Shown here one piece after another: positions 40,945 to 49,552 of a stretch of 64,000 bases of DNA. Location of the stretch: the NCBI GenBank assembly GCA_045541975.1, contig JAZQKB010000037.1:184665-248664 (forward strand), in the 5' to 3' direction. This DNA comes from SIG452 sp045541975. Its GTDB lineage: Bacteria > Bacillota > Clostridia > UMGS1840. Position numbers and translations under genes: made by a program. The notes under the pieces were generated by a model. It did no database searches. It saw only the letters and a program-made list of their open reading frames with translations, and had not been told where the DNA came from. Positions within the stretch are counted from its first letter, which is position 1; each line of letters starts with the position of its first letter.

Positions 40945-41843
40945 AAATTCGCCTTTCTTCGGATGGCAGAAATTACTTCTGCACCGTCACTGCAAGCAGT
41001 AACAATCTGACGGAGCTCTTTTCGTCTCACATCTCCGATTGCATATACATTTTCTATATTGGTCATCAGATTTTTGTCGGTAATAATTTCACCGGTTTCA
41101 CTTTTTAAAATACCCTCCGGTAAAAACGAAACGTTGGGTTGATAGCCGATTGCAAGAAATAAGCCGTCTGTGGGAAGTAAAACAGTCTCTTGGGTTTTTG
41201 TACTTTTCAAACGGATTTCTGTTAGCATATCTTCTCCGATGAATGCTTCCGGGACAAATTCTGTATACAAATGAATTTTGTTATTTGCTTTTACTTTATC
41301 AACGGTGGTTGCATCTGCCCGAAATTCATTTCTTCGATGAACCAGATTCACCCGCTCACAGAAATTTGCCAGATACAGTGCATCGTCTAATGCGGTATTT
41401 CCTCCTCCGATTACGGTTGCTGTTTTACCGCGGTAGAATGCACCGTCACAAGTGGCACAGTAGGATACTCCCCTGCCCGTTAAGCGTTCTTCGTTTGCAA
41501 ATCCAATTTTCTTTGGATTTGCACCTGTGGCAATCACGATGTTTTTTGCCTGAAATTCTTCCTTGGAAGATGTGATGGTTTTGGGTTCTTCCGAAAGATT
41601 TATAGAAATAATTTCTGCTGTTTTGTAGGTGATATCCGTCAATTGCTTTTTCATGTTCATCGCCAGTTCTGCACCGGATATTCCCACAAAACCTGGGTAG
41701 TTTTCCACATAGTTGGAAGAAACCATCTGTCCGCCGGGAAAAGCTTTCTCCAAGAGCAAAACATTCATTCCTGCTCTCATGCCGTATAATGCGGCAGTCA
41801 TTCCGGCAGGTCCTGCACCAATAATCGCAATATCATATATCAT
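40941..41843 (-). CDS. trxB: Thioredoxin reductase
   Basis: A 300-residue FAD- and NAD(P)H-dependent disulfide reductase. It shows the FAD motif AIIGAGPAGMTAALYG, the redox pair SYCATCDGAFYRG, a second dinucleotide motif VIGGGNTALDDALYLA and the closing YAIGDVRRKELRQ. It normally reduces thioredoxin with NADPH. The sequence after the second motif, VHRRNEFRAD, keeps the arginines that usually read NADPH. It begins 4 bases after apbE and overlaps the amidohydrolase start. No thioredoxin gene is in the window. Confidence 0.92.
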   Translation of the reverse strand: MIYDIAIIGAGPAGMTAALYGMRAGMNVLLLEKAFPGGQMVSSNYVENYPGFVGISGAELAMNMKKQLTDITYKTAEIISINLSEEPKTITSSKEEFQAKNIVIATGANPKKIGFANEERLTGRGVSYCATCDGAFYRGKTATVIGGGNTALDDALYLANFCERVNLVHRRNEFRADATTVDKVKANNKIHLYTEFVPEAFIGEDMLTEIRLKSTKTQETVLLPTDGLFLAIGYQPNVSFLPEGILKSETGEIITDKNLMTNIENVYAIGDVRRKELRQIVTACSDGAEVISAIRRKANL

Positions 41844-41847
41844 ACAG

Positions 41848-42798
41848 CTACTCCTTTATAACGGAAACTTGATAATTTTCATTTATTAATTTAAAATTCT
41901 GGATTCCGGCTGATACATAAATCAAACCGTCTTTGGTTACACAAATTACTTCAGCTTTTTTAGGAACTCGAAGTGAGTTCTCCATGAATAATGTGGTGGA
42001 TAAAATGTCTGTTTCCAATGCAGAATCACATACCACGGTTACGCTTACGAAATCTGATTGGGCAGGATACCCTGTTTTGGGATTTAATATATGATGATAT
42101 AGTTTGCCGTCAGAAACAAAACTACGTTCATAGGAACCGGAAGTTGCAACTGCTTGTCCGTCTGCCAAAGTGAAGGAACATAACAGACCGTTACCGTCCG
42201 GAGATTTGACTCCTGCAGAAATTGACTTTCCAACGGTTTTTACCGTTCCTCCGATATCAATGATTGCGTTTTTTTCAACAAGCTTTTTTGCAATCTGATC
42301 ACAAACATATCCTTTTACAATGGCTCCGCCTTCAATTTCAGCATTGCTTTCTAAACGGATGCTGTTATCTGTTAAAATAATATTGTTGTAACCCACAAAA
42401 GTAAGATGTTCTGCGATATCTCCCTCGTTTGGAATCGTTGATTTATCCTGTTTAAAGTTCCATAATTTAGACACCGGACGAATGGAAATATCAAACAATT
42501 CATTGCAGTATGGTAATGTGCTTTGAATGAGGTCATACACCATCGCTTCTTCTGAATCAGAAACAGTAAGTATCTTGGTCTGATTCAACTGAGACAAAAC
42601 AGAATCTTCCCGATAGACGTTAAAAATAGAATCAATACGGTTTAAATATGATTTGATTTCTGTTACCTGTTCTTTTGAGAGTCCCTCAGCCGTAATTTTA
42701 TACGGTGCATCCATGGAAAAACCCTGTATTTCATTTTTTTGTGTGGCGCATCCCGTCAAAAGAAGAACACAAAACAGGATTGAAATAATTCGTTTCAT
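41848..42798 (-). CDS. apbE: FAD:protein FMN transferase, lipoprotein
   Basis: A 316-residue ApbE protein. The signal ends in a lipobox (ISILFCVLLLTGCATQ), so Cys17 is likely lipidated and the enzyme acts outside the membrane. Family motifs are GGAIVKGYVCDQIAK (FAD site), GGTVKTVGKS, and HHILNPKTGYP. ApbE attaches FMN to a Thr of Rnf/Nqr subunits or other extracellular flavoproteins. No such target gene is seen here except the PduS-like, RnfC-related protein, which is not itself an expected target. It lies 24 bases after the coiled-coil membrane protein gene. Confidence 0.92.
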   Translation of the reverse strand: MKRIISILFCVLLLTGCATQKNEIQGFSMDAPYKITAEGLSKEQVTEIKSYLNRIDSIFNVYREDSVLSQLNQTKILTVSDSEEAMVYDLIQSTLPYCNELFDISIRPVSKLWNFKQDKSTIPNEGDIAEHLTFVGYNNIILTDNSIRLESNAEIEGGAIVKGYVCDQIAKKLVEKNAIIDIGGTVKTVGKSISAGVKSPDGNGLLCSFTLADGQAVATSGSYERSFVSDGKLYHHILNPKTGYPAQSDFVSVTVVCDSALETDILSTTLFMENSLRVPKKAEVICVTKDGLIYVSAGIQNFKLINENYQVSVIKE

Positions 42799-42822
42799 TT
42801 TGATTTCTCCATATGGATTGTT

Positions 42823-43149
42823 TTAACGATTGGTTTCTGTGTATGAATGAATCAGTTCGTTCGCAAAGGAGGATTCCCCTTCGTAGTCAGACAGCTTCAA
42901 CTTCAATTCTTCAATTTCTGTTTCTTTGCCCCTAAGTTCACTTTTAAGTCGTTCTAATTCTTGTTGCATCGATGCGTGATTTTCACCGGTAAAACTCAAC
43001 CGGTAGGAATTTATCAGAATAAATGAGGTTGCTGCAAAAGAAATAAAAAACAGTGTTATCAGCCCAAATAATAAAAGCAAGAAAGGTTTTCTGTTTTGGG
43101 GCGAACGAATTTCCTGTTCGTTCGGCAATTTTTTCTGCTTAGATTTCAT
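42823..43149 (-). CDS. Small membrane protein with one TM helix and a coiled coil
   Basis: A 108-residue protein with a basic cytoplasmic start (KSKQKKLPNEQE), one transmembrane helix at about 23-45 (PFLLLLFGLITLFFISFAAT) and a coiled coil at about 60-90 (MQQELERLKSELRGKETEIE). The layout recalls FtsL/DivIC-type division proteins, but I see no firm family match. AGGAG lies 10 bases before the ATG at 43149. It is the first gene of the operon that continues to metG, driven by the promoter at 43214. Confidence 0.6.
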   Translation of the reverse strand: MKSKQKKLPNEQEIRSPQNRKPFLLLLFGLITLFFISFAATSFILINSYRLSFTGENHASMQQELERLKSELRGKETEIEELKLKLSDYEGESSFANELIHSYTETNR

Positions 43150-43213
43150 ATCAGAATGGCTCCTGTTCTGTTTATAGAATCCGGAAAACAAAAGCCCATC
43201 ATATACTTATGGT

Positions 43214-43242
43214 ATTATATCATAGTATCGGTAAAAAATCAA
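43214..43242 (-). promoter_or_regulatory. Sigma-A promoter of the coiled coil-apbE-trxB-amidohydrolase-metG operon
   Basis: On the - strand TTGATT (43242-43237), a 17-base spacer and a perfect TATAAT (43219-43214). It diverges from the htpG promoter. Confidence 0.82.
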
Positions 43243-43293
43243 TTGTTTTCCCTAACTTTTTATGAATTTTTTATGAATTTTTAAGTGCTATAC

Positions 43294-43322
43294 TTGACAA
43301 AAATTACAGGCTTTGTTATAAT
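43294..43322 (+). promoter_or_regulatory. Sigma-A promoter of htpG
   Basis: Perfect TTGACA (43294-43299), a 17-base spacer and perfect TATAAT (43317-43322); the CIRCE operator begins directly after it. Confidence 0.95.
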
Positions 43323-43325
43323 ATT

Positions 43326-43352
43326 TTAGCACTCTTTAATCGAGAGTGCTAA
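43326..43352 (+). promoter_or_regulatory. CIRCE operator (HrcA binding site) of htpG
   Basis: TTAGCACTC, nine bases, GAGTGCTAA: an exact match to the CIRCE consensus. The palindrome extends to ATATTTTAGCACTC/GAGTGCTAAAATAT (43321-43357). It covers the expected transcription start, so bound HrcA would block htpG until heat or misfolded protein removes it. hrcA itself is not in the window. Confidence 0.97.
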
Positions 43353-43388
43353 AATATTTCCAAAACACATTCAGAAAGAAGGATTTAT

Positions 43389-45266
43389 ATGGCAAAAAAA
43401 CAGTTTCAGGCAGAATCAAAACGATTATTGGATTTAATGGTTCATTCTATTTATACCAACAAAGAAATTTTCTTACGAGAATTGATTTCCAATGCCAGTG
43501 ACGCGATTGACAAACTGTATTATAAAGCATTGTCCGACGATTCCCTTTCCTTCAACAAGGACGACTATTATATCCGAATTGATGCGGATCAAGCTACCAG
43601 AACCCTAACCATTACCGATACCGGTATCGGTATGACCAAGGATGAGTTGGAAACAAACTTAGGTACCATTGCAAAATCCGGTTCCTTTGCATTTAAGAAT
43701 GAAAATGAAGCAAAAGACGGAGTCGATATTATCGGGCAGTTTGGTGTTGGCTTTTATTCTGCTTTTATGGTTGCTGATAAAGTGGTAGTAAAAAGTAAAG
43801 TATTTGGTTTGGATGAAGCATATTGCTGGGAATCCACCGGCGCAGATGGCTATACTGTAGAATTATGCGATAAAACTACTCAAGGAACCGAAATTATTTT
43901 AACCATCAAAGAAAATACTGAAGATGAAGATTATGATCAATACCTTGATGCATACAGTTTACAACATCTTGTAAAAAAATATTCCGACTTTATTAAGTAC
44001 CCCATCAAAATGGATGTAAAAAAGAGTAAGTTAAAAGACGGAAGCGAAAATGAATACGAAGAATACATCGAAGAAGAAACCGTAAACAGTATGGTTCCGA
44101 TCTGGCGGAAAAATAAAAATGAATTAAAACCGGAAGATTACGAACAGTTCTATTTGGACAAGCACTACGGTTTTGAAAAACCGTTGAAGCATATTCATGC
44201 ATCCGTTGATGGTGTGGCAAGCTACAACACGATTTTATATATCCCTAAACGTGCAGCGTACGATTTTTATACCAAGGAATTTGAAAAAGGATTGGAGTTA
44301 TATTCAAATGGCGTGCTTATTATGAATAAGTGTGCGGATTTACTTCCTGACTATTTCAGTTTTGTGCAAGGATTGGTAGACTCCCCTGACCTTTCTTTAA
44401 ATATTTCCAGAGAGCTGCTTCAGCAGGACAGACAGCTTCAGTTTATTGCCAAAAAAATTCGTGATAAAATCAAATCAGAACTTTTAAATCTGTTAAGGAA
44501 TGACAGAGCAACTTATGAAGAGTTTTATAATCAATTCGGTAAAACCTTAAAATTCGGTGTCTATAGTGATTTTGGTGCGCATAAGGATATTTTAAAAGAT
44601 TTACTGTTATTTTACTCATCGAAAGAAGAAAAACTGGTTACCTTAGAAGAATATGTTTCCAAAATGGCACCCGATCAAAAATATATCTATTATGTTTGTG
44701 GAGAAACCATTGACCGTGTTTCTAAATTACCTCAGACAGAATTGGTAAAAGAAAGAGGCTACGAAATTCTTTATTGTACTGATGAAGTGGACGAATTTGC
44801 TTTGCAGATGCTAAAAACATATCAGGAGAAAGAATTTAAATCCGTGTCTTCCGGAGATTTGGGACTAAGTGAAGAAACCACAGAAAATACCGACAATTTA
44901 AACGCTGAACATAAGGATTTATTCCAAAAAATGAAAGAGATTTTAGGAGAAGAAATCAAGGAAGTAAAAGTATCCAATCGATTAAAAACACACCCTGTTT
45001 GTTTATCTTCTGACGGTGGTTTCTCTATTGAAATGGAAAAAGTCCTTCGTCAGATGCCAAACGCAGAGGGCATGAAAGCCAATAAGATTCTGGAGGTAAA
45101 TCCCAAGCATCCGGTATTTGAGGTATTAAAAACTGCTTACACAGACGATATAGACAAACTAAATAGCTATACTAAACTTCTGTATCAGCAAGCACTCCTC
45201 ATTGAAGGATTGCCCATTGACGATCCTGTGGCATTTACCAATGAAATCTGTAAATTGATGAAATAA
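43389..45266 (+). CDS. htpG: Hsp90-family chaperone HtpG
   Basis: A 625-residue Hsp90 homologue of normal bacterial length. The GHKL ATP-binding motifs are ELISNASDAIDKL, TDTGIGMTKDEL and GQFGVGFYSAFMVADKV; NISRELLQQDRQLQFI is the conserved middle-domain segment with the catalytic Arg. It helps fold or hold client proteins under stress. AGAAAGAAGG precedes the ATG. An exact CIRCE element and a consensus promoter control it, and a terminator follows, so it is monocistronic and heat-inducible. Confidence 0.97.
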   Translation: MAKKQFQAESKRLLDLMVHSIYTNKEIFLRELISNASDAIDKLYYKALSDDSLSFNKDDYYIRIDADQATRTLTITDTGIGMTKDELETNLGTIAKSGSFAFKNENEAKDGVDIIGQFGVGFYSAFMVADKVVVKSKVFGLDEAYCWESTGADGYTVELCDKTTQGTEIILTIKENTEDEDYDQYLDAYSLQHLVKKYSDFIKYPIKMDVKKSKLKDGSENEYEEYIEEETVNSMVPIWRKNKNELKPEDYEQFYLDKHYGFEKPLKHIHASVDGVASYNTILYIPKRAAYDFYTKEFEKGLELYSNGVLIMNKCADLLPDYFSFVQGLVDSPDLSLNISRELLQQDRQLQFIAKKIRDKIKSELLNLLRNDRATYEEFYNQFGKTLKFGVYSDFGAHKDILKDLLLFYSSKEEKLVTLEEYVSKMAPDQKYIYYVCGETIDRVSKLPQTELVKERGYEILYCTDEVDEFALQMLKTYQEKEFKSVSSGDLGLSEETTENTDNLNAEHKDLFQKMKEILGEEIKEVKVSNRLKTHPVCLSSDGGFSIEMEKVLRQMPNAEGMKANKILEVNPKHPVFEVLKTAYTDDIDKLNSYTKLLYQQALLIEGLPIDDPVAFTNEICKLMK

Positions 45267-45277
45267 ATGCAAAAATG

Positions 45278-45317
45278 TATGCACTTTTCACATGTTGTTG
45301 AAAAGTGCATATTTTTT
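45278..45317 (+). terminator. Intrinsic terminator of htpG
   Basis: TATGCACTTTTCA pairs perfectly with TGAAAAGTGCATA around an 8-base loop, followed by TTTTTT. Confidence 0.92.
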
Positions 45318-45339
45318 AAATATTTTTCCAAAAATAATC

Positions 45340-46188
45340 ATGGTGATTTTTTTGGAAAGTTTAAAGAAATACTCCATTATAGCCTTTGGTTCTTTTTTAT
45401 TTGCATTGTCTGTGAATCTCTTTACCCTACCGCTTAAAATTGTTTCAGGCGGTATTGGAGGTGTTGCAACAATATTATATCATCTGTTTGGGATTTCAAC
45501 CGGTGTTACCGTTGGTATTTTAAATATTATCATTATCATTTTTGCTTTAAAGTCTCTTGGCAAGGAATTTGTAATGGATTCTATGATTGCTATCATCCTG
45601 ATTCCTTTGTTTATGGCGATTACAGAGAAATTACCACCTTTAACGGATGATATTTTCATTGCAGCTCTTTTTGGTGGAGTGATTCTTGGTGTTGGTATCG
45701 GTATGGCATTTTCTCAAGGAGGAACAACCGGCGGTGTTGATATCTTGTCCCGGATGTCACAAAAAAAGTATCCCCATCTTTCGATCGGGATACTGATGTT
45801 GATTTTAGATCTTGTGATTATTGGTTGCTCTATCGTTACAATAGGAAATGTCAATCTCGCTTTTTACGGAATTTTTTCATTGATTGTTTCCACAACGGTG
45901 ATTGATTTGATTATTGGAAAATTAAATCGTGCACAACTGATTTTAGCAGTAGTAAAAGATTCTCTGGAAATTGAACAGGCAATCTTACAATCTATAAACC
46001 GAGGTGTGACCACATTATCTGCTGTGGGTGCATACTCAAAAGAAGAGAAGACAGTTTTGATGTGTGCTATGAAGCCAAAACAAGCAGAAGCGTTTAAAAA
46101 CACAATTCGGAAATATGATCCGGATGCATTTTTGATTGTAACGGATTCCAAAGAAATTTTAGGAAACGGATTCCACTATTATCGGTAA
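45340..46188 (+). CDS. YitT-family membrane protein (DUF161/DUF2179)
   Basis: A 282-residue protein with five or six transmembrane segments in the first 190 residues (FGSFLFALSVNLFTLPLKIV, then GGIGGVATILYHLFG, and GGVILGVGIGMAFSQGGTTGG), the YitT/DUF161 pattern. A cytoplasmic DUF2179 domain ends the protein (RGVTTLSAVGAYSKEEKTVL, then IRKYDPDAFLIVTD). Function of the family is unknown; transport is often suggested. The ATG at 45340 is the best start though its ribosome site is poor, since the htpG terminator ends only 22 bases before. The 3' end overlaps the convergent gene at 46159 by 30 bases. Confidence 0.85.
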   Translation: MVIFLESLKKYSIIAFGSFLFALSVNLFTLPLKIVSGGIGGVATILYHLFGISTGVTVGILNIIIIIFALKSLGKEFVMDSMIAIILIPLFMAITEKLPPLTDDIFIAALFGGVILGVGIGMAFSQGGTTGGVDILSRMSQKKYPHLSIGILMLILDLVIIGCSIVTIGNVNLAFYGIFSLIVSTTVIDLIIGKLNRAQLILAVVKDSLEIEQAILQSINRGVTTLSAVGAYSKEEKTVLMCAMKPKQAEAFKNTIRKYDPDAFLIVTDSKEILGNGFHYYR

Positions 46189-46722
46189 ACGTTCATCCAA
46201 TAAATGTGCTTCATAAATAGTTGCTAATTCATTCCAGAAATTTTTATCAATTTTGCCGTCTTCTTCTCTTCCAAGAATTTTTTGCAGAGATTTTACTGTA
46301 TTAACAGAAGCTTCGTCGTGAATGCCCGTGATTTCCAAAGTTGGAACTGTGTCAAATTCCAATGCTAAATTTTTCATAATTGCCTGAATTGGATGCAAGT
46401 GTTTATTTTCTTCGTTTGGTAAAATGATATCGAAATCCTTTGGCAATAAATTGATGCAAACCGGTGGAGTCCGCTCACTTAACAAAAGTAAATAATCTTC
46501 TAATAAAGTATCCCAGGTTCGTTTATCAATGACTCCGGTAACAGGGAGTCCTCTGAAGTTTTGAAACCACCTAACAGATGCTTCGGTTTGTTCACCAAAG
46601 ATTCCGTCTGGAATTACAGTAGGCATATCTTCGTATTTTTGTCCAATTTCTCTTAAAAAAGTTTGTGCACTCCGAATGGGTTGCCCTAAAAACGGCGAAA
46701 AGTCGTTAACAGAGGTATTCAA
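46159..46722 (-). CDS. Protein with two peptidoglycan-binding domains
   Basis: A 187-residue protein without a signal peptide. Residues about 10-75 form a PG_binding_1 domain (PIRSAQTFLREIGQKY, DGIFGEQTEASVRWFQNFRG, TGVIDKRTWDTL), and a second, weaker one lies at about 110-175 (HPIQAIMKNLALEF, ASVNTVKSLQKILG). Translation appears to begin at a TTG (46722), with AAAGGAA 12 bases upstream and no in-frame ATG near. It follows the larger peptidoglycan-binding protein by 19 bases. In this kind of clostridial cassette a spore or cortex role is possible but inferred. It overlaps yitT at the 3' end. Confidence 0.75.
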   Translation of the reverse strand: MNTSVNDFSPFLGQPIRSAQTFLREIGQKYEDMPTVIPDGIFGEQTEASVRWFQNFRGLPVTGVIDKRTWDTLLEDYLLLLSERTPPVCINLLPKDFDIILPNEENKHLHPIQAIMKNLALEFDTVPTLEITGIHDEASVNTVKSLQKILGREEDGKIDKNFWNELATIYEAHLLDERLPIIVESVS

Positions 46723-46741
46723 ATTCTTTTACCATTCCTTT

Positions 46742-48169
46742 CTAATTGGGATCACGGTCGTTTAGTCTTAGTTCCTTACCGGGATATTGCGTAGGTCGTG
46801 AGGTTAATGCGGATACTTCAGTCCGATAAGTTCCTGCAATGGAGTTCCAGGTTTCTTCGTCTACTCTTCCTGTGGTGGGAAGACCGAACGTTCTTTGATA
46901 ACTGATGACTGCCTGACGGGTCTGCGGACCGAAATTGCCTGTTGGTGTAACAGAATTTACTTCAGGATAAGACAAGGAAATAATGTTCAGGTATTGCTGC
47001 AGTGTTGTGACAGCAGATCCGGTGGAACCAAATTCTAATACAGTCCCTCCGTAAGGTTCGGATTTCACCCCGAAAATTTCTTCATCTAAAAATACGGTGT
47101 CCACAATTCCTTTAAATACAGCATACATTTTATCCCAGGTTTTTGCCCCTACGATGCCGTCAGGCGCCAGCCCATATTCATTCTGAAAAGCAATGACTGC
47201 GTTTTTGGTTTCTGGTCCAAAGGTTCCGTCGATATCCACAAACGGAATATTGGGGTCAAATCCTGCTAAAACCGATAAAAAATACTGCAGAATTGTTACT
47301 TTTTCCCCTGTGTTTCCTTCAGAAATTGCATCCGGATACTGGAGATTTAGTCCAAAAAGCCGTTGCCCTTCAGAATCCAGTTCATTTAATCTTAAAATTC
47401 CTGTGTATAGATAAATTAAGCGATACCAGGTAGCTTTTCCTACAATTCCGTCAGGAGTCAAATTAAAAATTCGTTGGAAGGTGCGGACAGCTTCTTCTGT
47501 ATTTTCGCCAAAAATTCCATCTACCGGATTGATTTTGGGAATCAAAGGATAGTTTTGAGAAATCTGATTGAGTTCTCTTTGAATTACTTTCACATAAGCA
47601 CCGCTGTCCCCTCTTCGGATAGGCGTTCCCGGATAGGATTCACGAAATTCCCGGATTGGTGCATCATTGACCAATTCGATGTTATAACCGTAGTAATAAT
47701 ATAAAATATCCAGGGTAGAATAACCTTGTTGAGCCAGGTTTTCGCTTCCCCATTGAGATAATCCCTCACAAGTAACTGTGGTTCCGTTGCAGTATTTTGC
47801 TGCCAAGGGTTCTGCAACACCGATTTCCCGAATATAATCGTTGAAAATTTCATTGACGATACGGTCAATGTTATCGAAAATATTTCTGCCCTGAATAAAT
47901 TTTTGGTCGATTGCGGTGGAATTGGTAATATCAAAATTGTAACCGCGACTACGATAATATTCGGTGTAAACGCGGTTTAGTGCAAAGGAAATCTGTGCAT
48001 ATATGTTGGCTCTGATGGCGGATTCATCCCAGGTTGGGTATATTTCAGACGATGCCACATTTTTAATATAATCAGGAAACGTAACAGTCACATTTTCAGC
48101 ATAGGAATCGGGAGCTCCTAAATGCACAGTAATGTACTGGGGAATAAATGGCGTAATCGTGATAGGCAT
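46742..48169 (-). CDS. SpoIID-like protein with three peptidoglycan-binding repeats
   Basis: A 475-residue protein. Residues 1-165 resemble a SpoIID/LytB-type domain (FPDYIKNVASSEIYPTWDES, ANIYAQISFALNRVYTEYYR, CNGTTVTCEGLSQWGSE). Then come three PG_binding_1 repeats near residues 180-245, 275-345 and 385-450, each with DG(I/T)FG-T--AV--FQ and a W at the end. No signal peptide is seen, so it may act inside the mother cell or be released by another route. AAAGGAGG precedes the ATG at 48169. The SpoIID domain points to glycan-strand cleavage in sporulation, but the catalytic Glu cannot be fixed from sequence alone. Confidence 0.78.
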   Translation of the reverse strand: MPITITPFIPQYITVHLGAPDSYAENVTVTFPDYIKNVASSEIYPTWDESAIRANIYAQISFALNRVYTEYYRSRGYNFDITNSTAIDQKFIQGRNIFDNIDRIVNEIFNDYIREIGVAEPLAAKYCNGTTVTCEGLSQWGSENLAQQGYSTLDILYYYYGYNIELVNDAPIREFRESYPGTPIRRGDSGAYVKVIQRELNQISQNYPLIPKINPVDGIFGENTEEAVRTFQRIFNLTPDGIVGKATWYRLIYLYTGILRLNELDSEGQRLFGLNLQYPDAISEGNTGEKVTILQYFLSVLAGFDPNIPFVDIDGTFGPETKNAVIAFQNEYGLAPDGIVGAKTWDKMYAVFKGIVDTVFLDEEIFGVKSEPYGGTVLEFGSTGSAVTTLQQYLNIISLSYPEVNSVTPTGNFGPQTRQAVISYQRTFGLPTTGRVDEETWNSIAGTYRTEVSALTSRPTQYPGKELRLNDRDPN

Positions 48170-48182
48170 AAACAATCCTCCT

Positions 48183-48572
48183 TTATAAGCTTTGTGGTGG
48201 TATAGGATAGGTAGTTTCTGCTGTTTTGGGATTTTCAAACTCATCCAGAGGTATCATATTTACATTCTGAATGGATTCCCGATTGGGAAAAATCTGTACA
48301 TCTTTTACTAAAATACGTTGATACATCGGATGTGTAATTAAAATATCTACCACCGAAAACGGCGCATCGGCTCCCGCTTCACCCGGCGACAGTGATAAAT
48401 TAGTGTCTGGAGTATCAAATTCAAATACAGTAGTCAATCCTTCTTCGTTGGTAGAGCGGAAAGCAATTAAGTCGTTCGTTTTGGTGTCTAACACGGAAAC
48501 TCGTGCATTTTTAATGGGGATTGCCATTCTGGCTGTATACACAAACACAATGAGTGTGCCTTTCTCAGCCAT
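48183..48572 (-). CDS. Small beta-sandwich protein (carboxypeptidase regulatory-like)
   Basis: A 129-residue protein with a transthyretin-like/carboxypeptidase regulatory pattern: GTLIVFVYTARMAIPIKNAR, VSVLDTKTNDLIAF, STNEEGLTTVFEFDTPD and FSVVDILITHPMYQ. It lacks a signal peptide. AAAGGA lies 8 bases before the ATG at 48572. It is the first gene of a tight three-gene set with the SpoIID-like protein (13 bases on) and the two-domain peptidoglycan-binding protein. A structural, possibly envelope or spore-coat, role is an inference. Confidence 0.65.
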   Translation of the reverse strand: MAEKGTLIVFVYTARMAIPIKNARVSVLDTKTNDLIAFRSTNEEGLTTVFEFDTPDTNLSLSPGEAGADAPFSVVDILITHPMYQRILVKDVQIFPNRESIQNVNMIPLDEFENPKTAETTYPIPPQSL

Positions 48573-48586
48573 GTTCATCATCCTTT

Positions 48587-49450
48587 CTATGGAAGTTTAA
48601 TTTTTTTCACAAATTCTTCGGTAGAAATTCCCTCCGGACGGTTGAATCGCCCTAAGGCGTATAAACAGTTTTTGTTTTTGGAAATCCGATTTATTTTTTC
48701 ATAACAGGATAAGGATGCCAAAAATCCTGTTTCCTCGATAGGTTTTTGTGATTGTGGGCAGATATATCCGAATGGATATGTAAAGGTAACAGGTGATGTA
48801 ATTTCAGATTTTTCTTTCAATGCCACTTGCAATTTTTCTAAATCGTTTTTCAATTTTGTTTGATAGTCGTCGGCTTTCTCTTCCGGTAAAATATTGCATC
48901 CTTTTCGGTTGCTTTTTTCATGCAGATTATAGGTGTGATTGGCAATTTCAACCCGTCCGCTTTGTTCTAATTCTTTGATGTCTTCCCAAGTTAAATAAGA
49001 ATAATTGGGATTATGACTGTCTTCTTTGGAAAACTGTTCTGTGTAACTGCCAACCACTGAAATCACCGCTTTCATATCGTATTGTTCTAGTAACGGAAAA
49101 AGATAAGTTGTATTGTTGTAATGACCGTCATCAAATGTGAGAATTACCGGTTTTTTGGGAAGTGGAACATTGTCATAAACATAATGAATTAAATCACTGA
49201 CAAAAATAGTTTCATATCCGTGTTCCTTCAGGTATATCATATCGTTTTCTAAGGTAGCAGGTGTGACCACAAATTTTCCGCTTCTGGCAGGGTCTTTTAA
49301 GATACTGTGATACATAAAAATAGGCACATTTATTTCTTTTTCATCAGTACTTGCTTTTACCGTTGCATAAGTGCATACTCCCGCAAGCAGCACAACTAAA
49401 ACAAGGCACAAATATAGAAATCTTTTTCCTTTTGTGATACAAATAACCAT
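48587..49450 (-). CDS. Membrane-anchored polysaccharide deacetylase
   Basis: A 287-residue protein with an N-terminal hydrophobic segment (FLYLCLVLVVLLAGVCTYAT) that anchors it to the outside of the membrane or serves as a signal. The NodB deacetylase fold shows MYHSI, the metal-binding ILTFDDGHYNN, GRVEIANHTYNLH (His pair) and TFTYPFGY. Such enzymes remove acetyl groups from peptidoglycan or other cell-wall sugars. AAGGGAA precedes the ATG. It begins after the hydE terminator and ends 14 bases before the next gene, so it may head the peptidoglycan-binding cassette. Confidence 0.88.
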   Translation of the reverse strand: MVICITKGKRFLYLCLVLVVLLAGVCTYATVKASTDEKEINVPIFMYHSILKDPARSGKFVVTPATLENDMIYLKEHGYETIFVSDLIHYVYDNVPLPKKPVILTFDDGHYNNTTYLFPLLEQYDMKAVISVVGSYTEQFSKEDSHNPNYSYLTWEDIKELEQSGRVEIANHTYNLHEKSNRKGCNILPEEKADDYQTKLKNDLEKLQVALKEKSEITSPVTFTYPFGYICPQSQKPIEETGFLASLSCYEKINRISKNKNCLYALGRFNRPEGISTEEFVKKIKLP

Positions 49451-49513
49451 AACCGTTCCCTTCTTTGCGGATTTATTAGTTATCTTATGAATATTTTTTT
49501 GAAAACATAACCA

Positions 49514-49547
49514 AAAAAACAGCGATGAATTTTCATCGCTGTTTTTT
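49514..49547 (-). terminator. Intrinsic terminator of the hydG-hydF-hydE operon
   Basis: AAAAAACAGCGATGAA pairs with TTCATCGCTGTTTTTT with a TT turn that opens to a small loop; T-runs are present on both strands. It lies 5 bases beyond the hydE stop. Confidence 0.88.
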
Positions 49548-49552
49548 ATTTT

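Noticed and set aside
46722..46735. Nine-codon frame starting at the ATG before the two-domain peptidoglycan-binding gene
   Set aside because: It is too short and in a different frame; the nearby ribosome site can serve the TTG start of the real gene.
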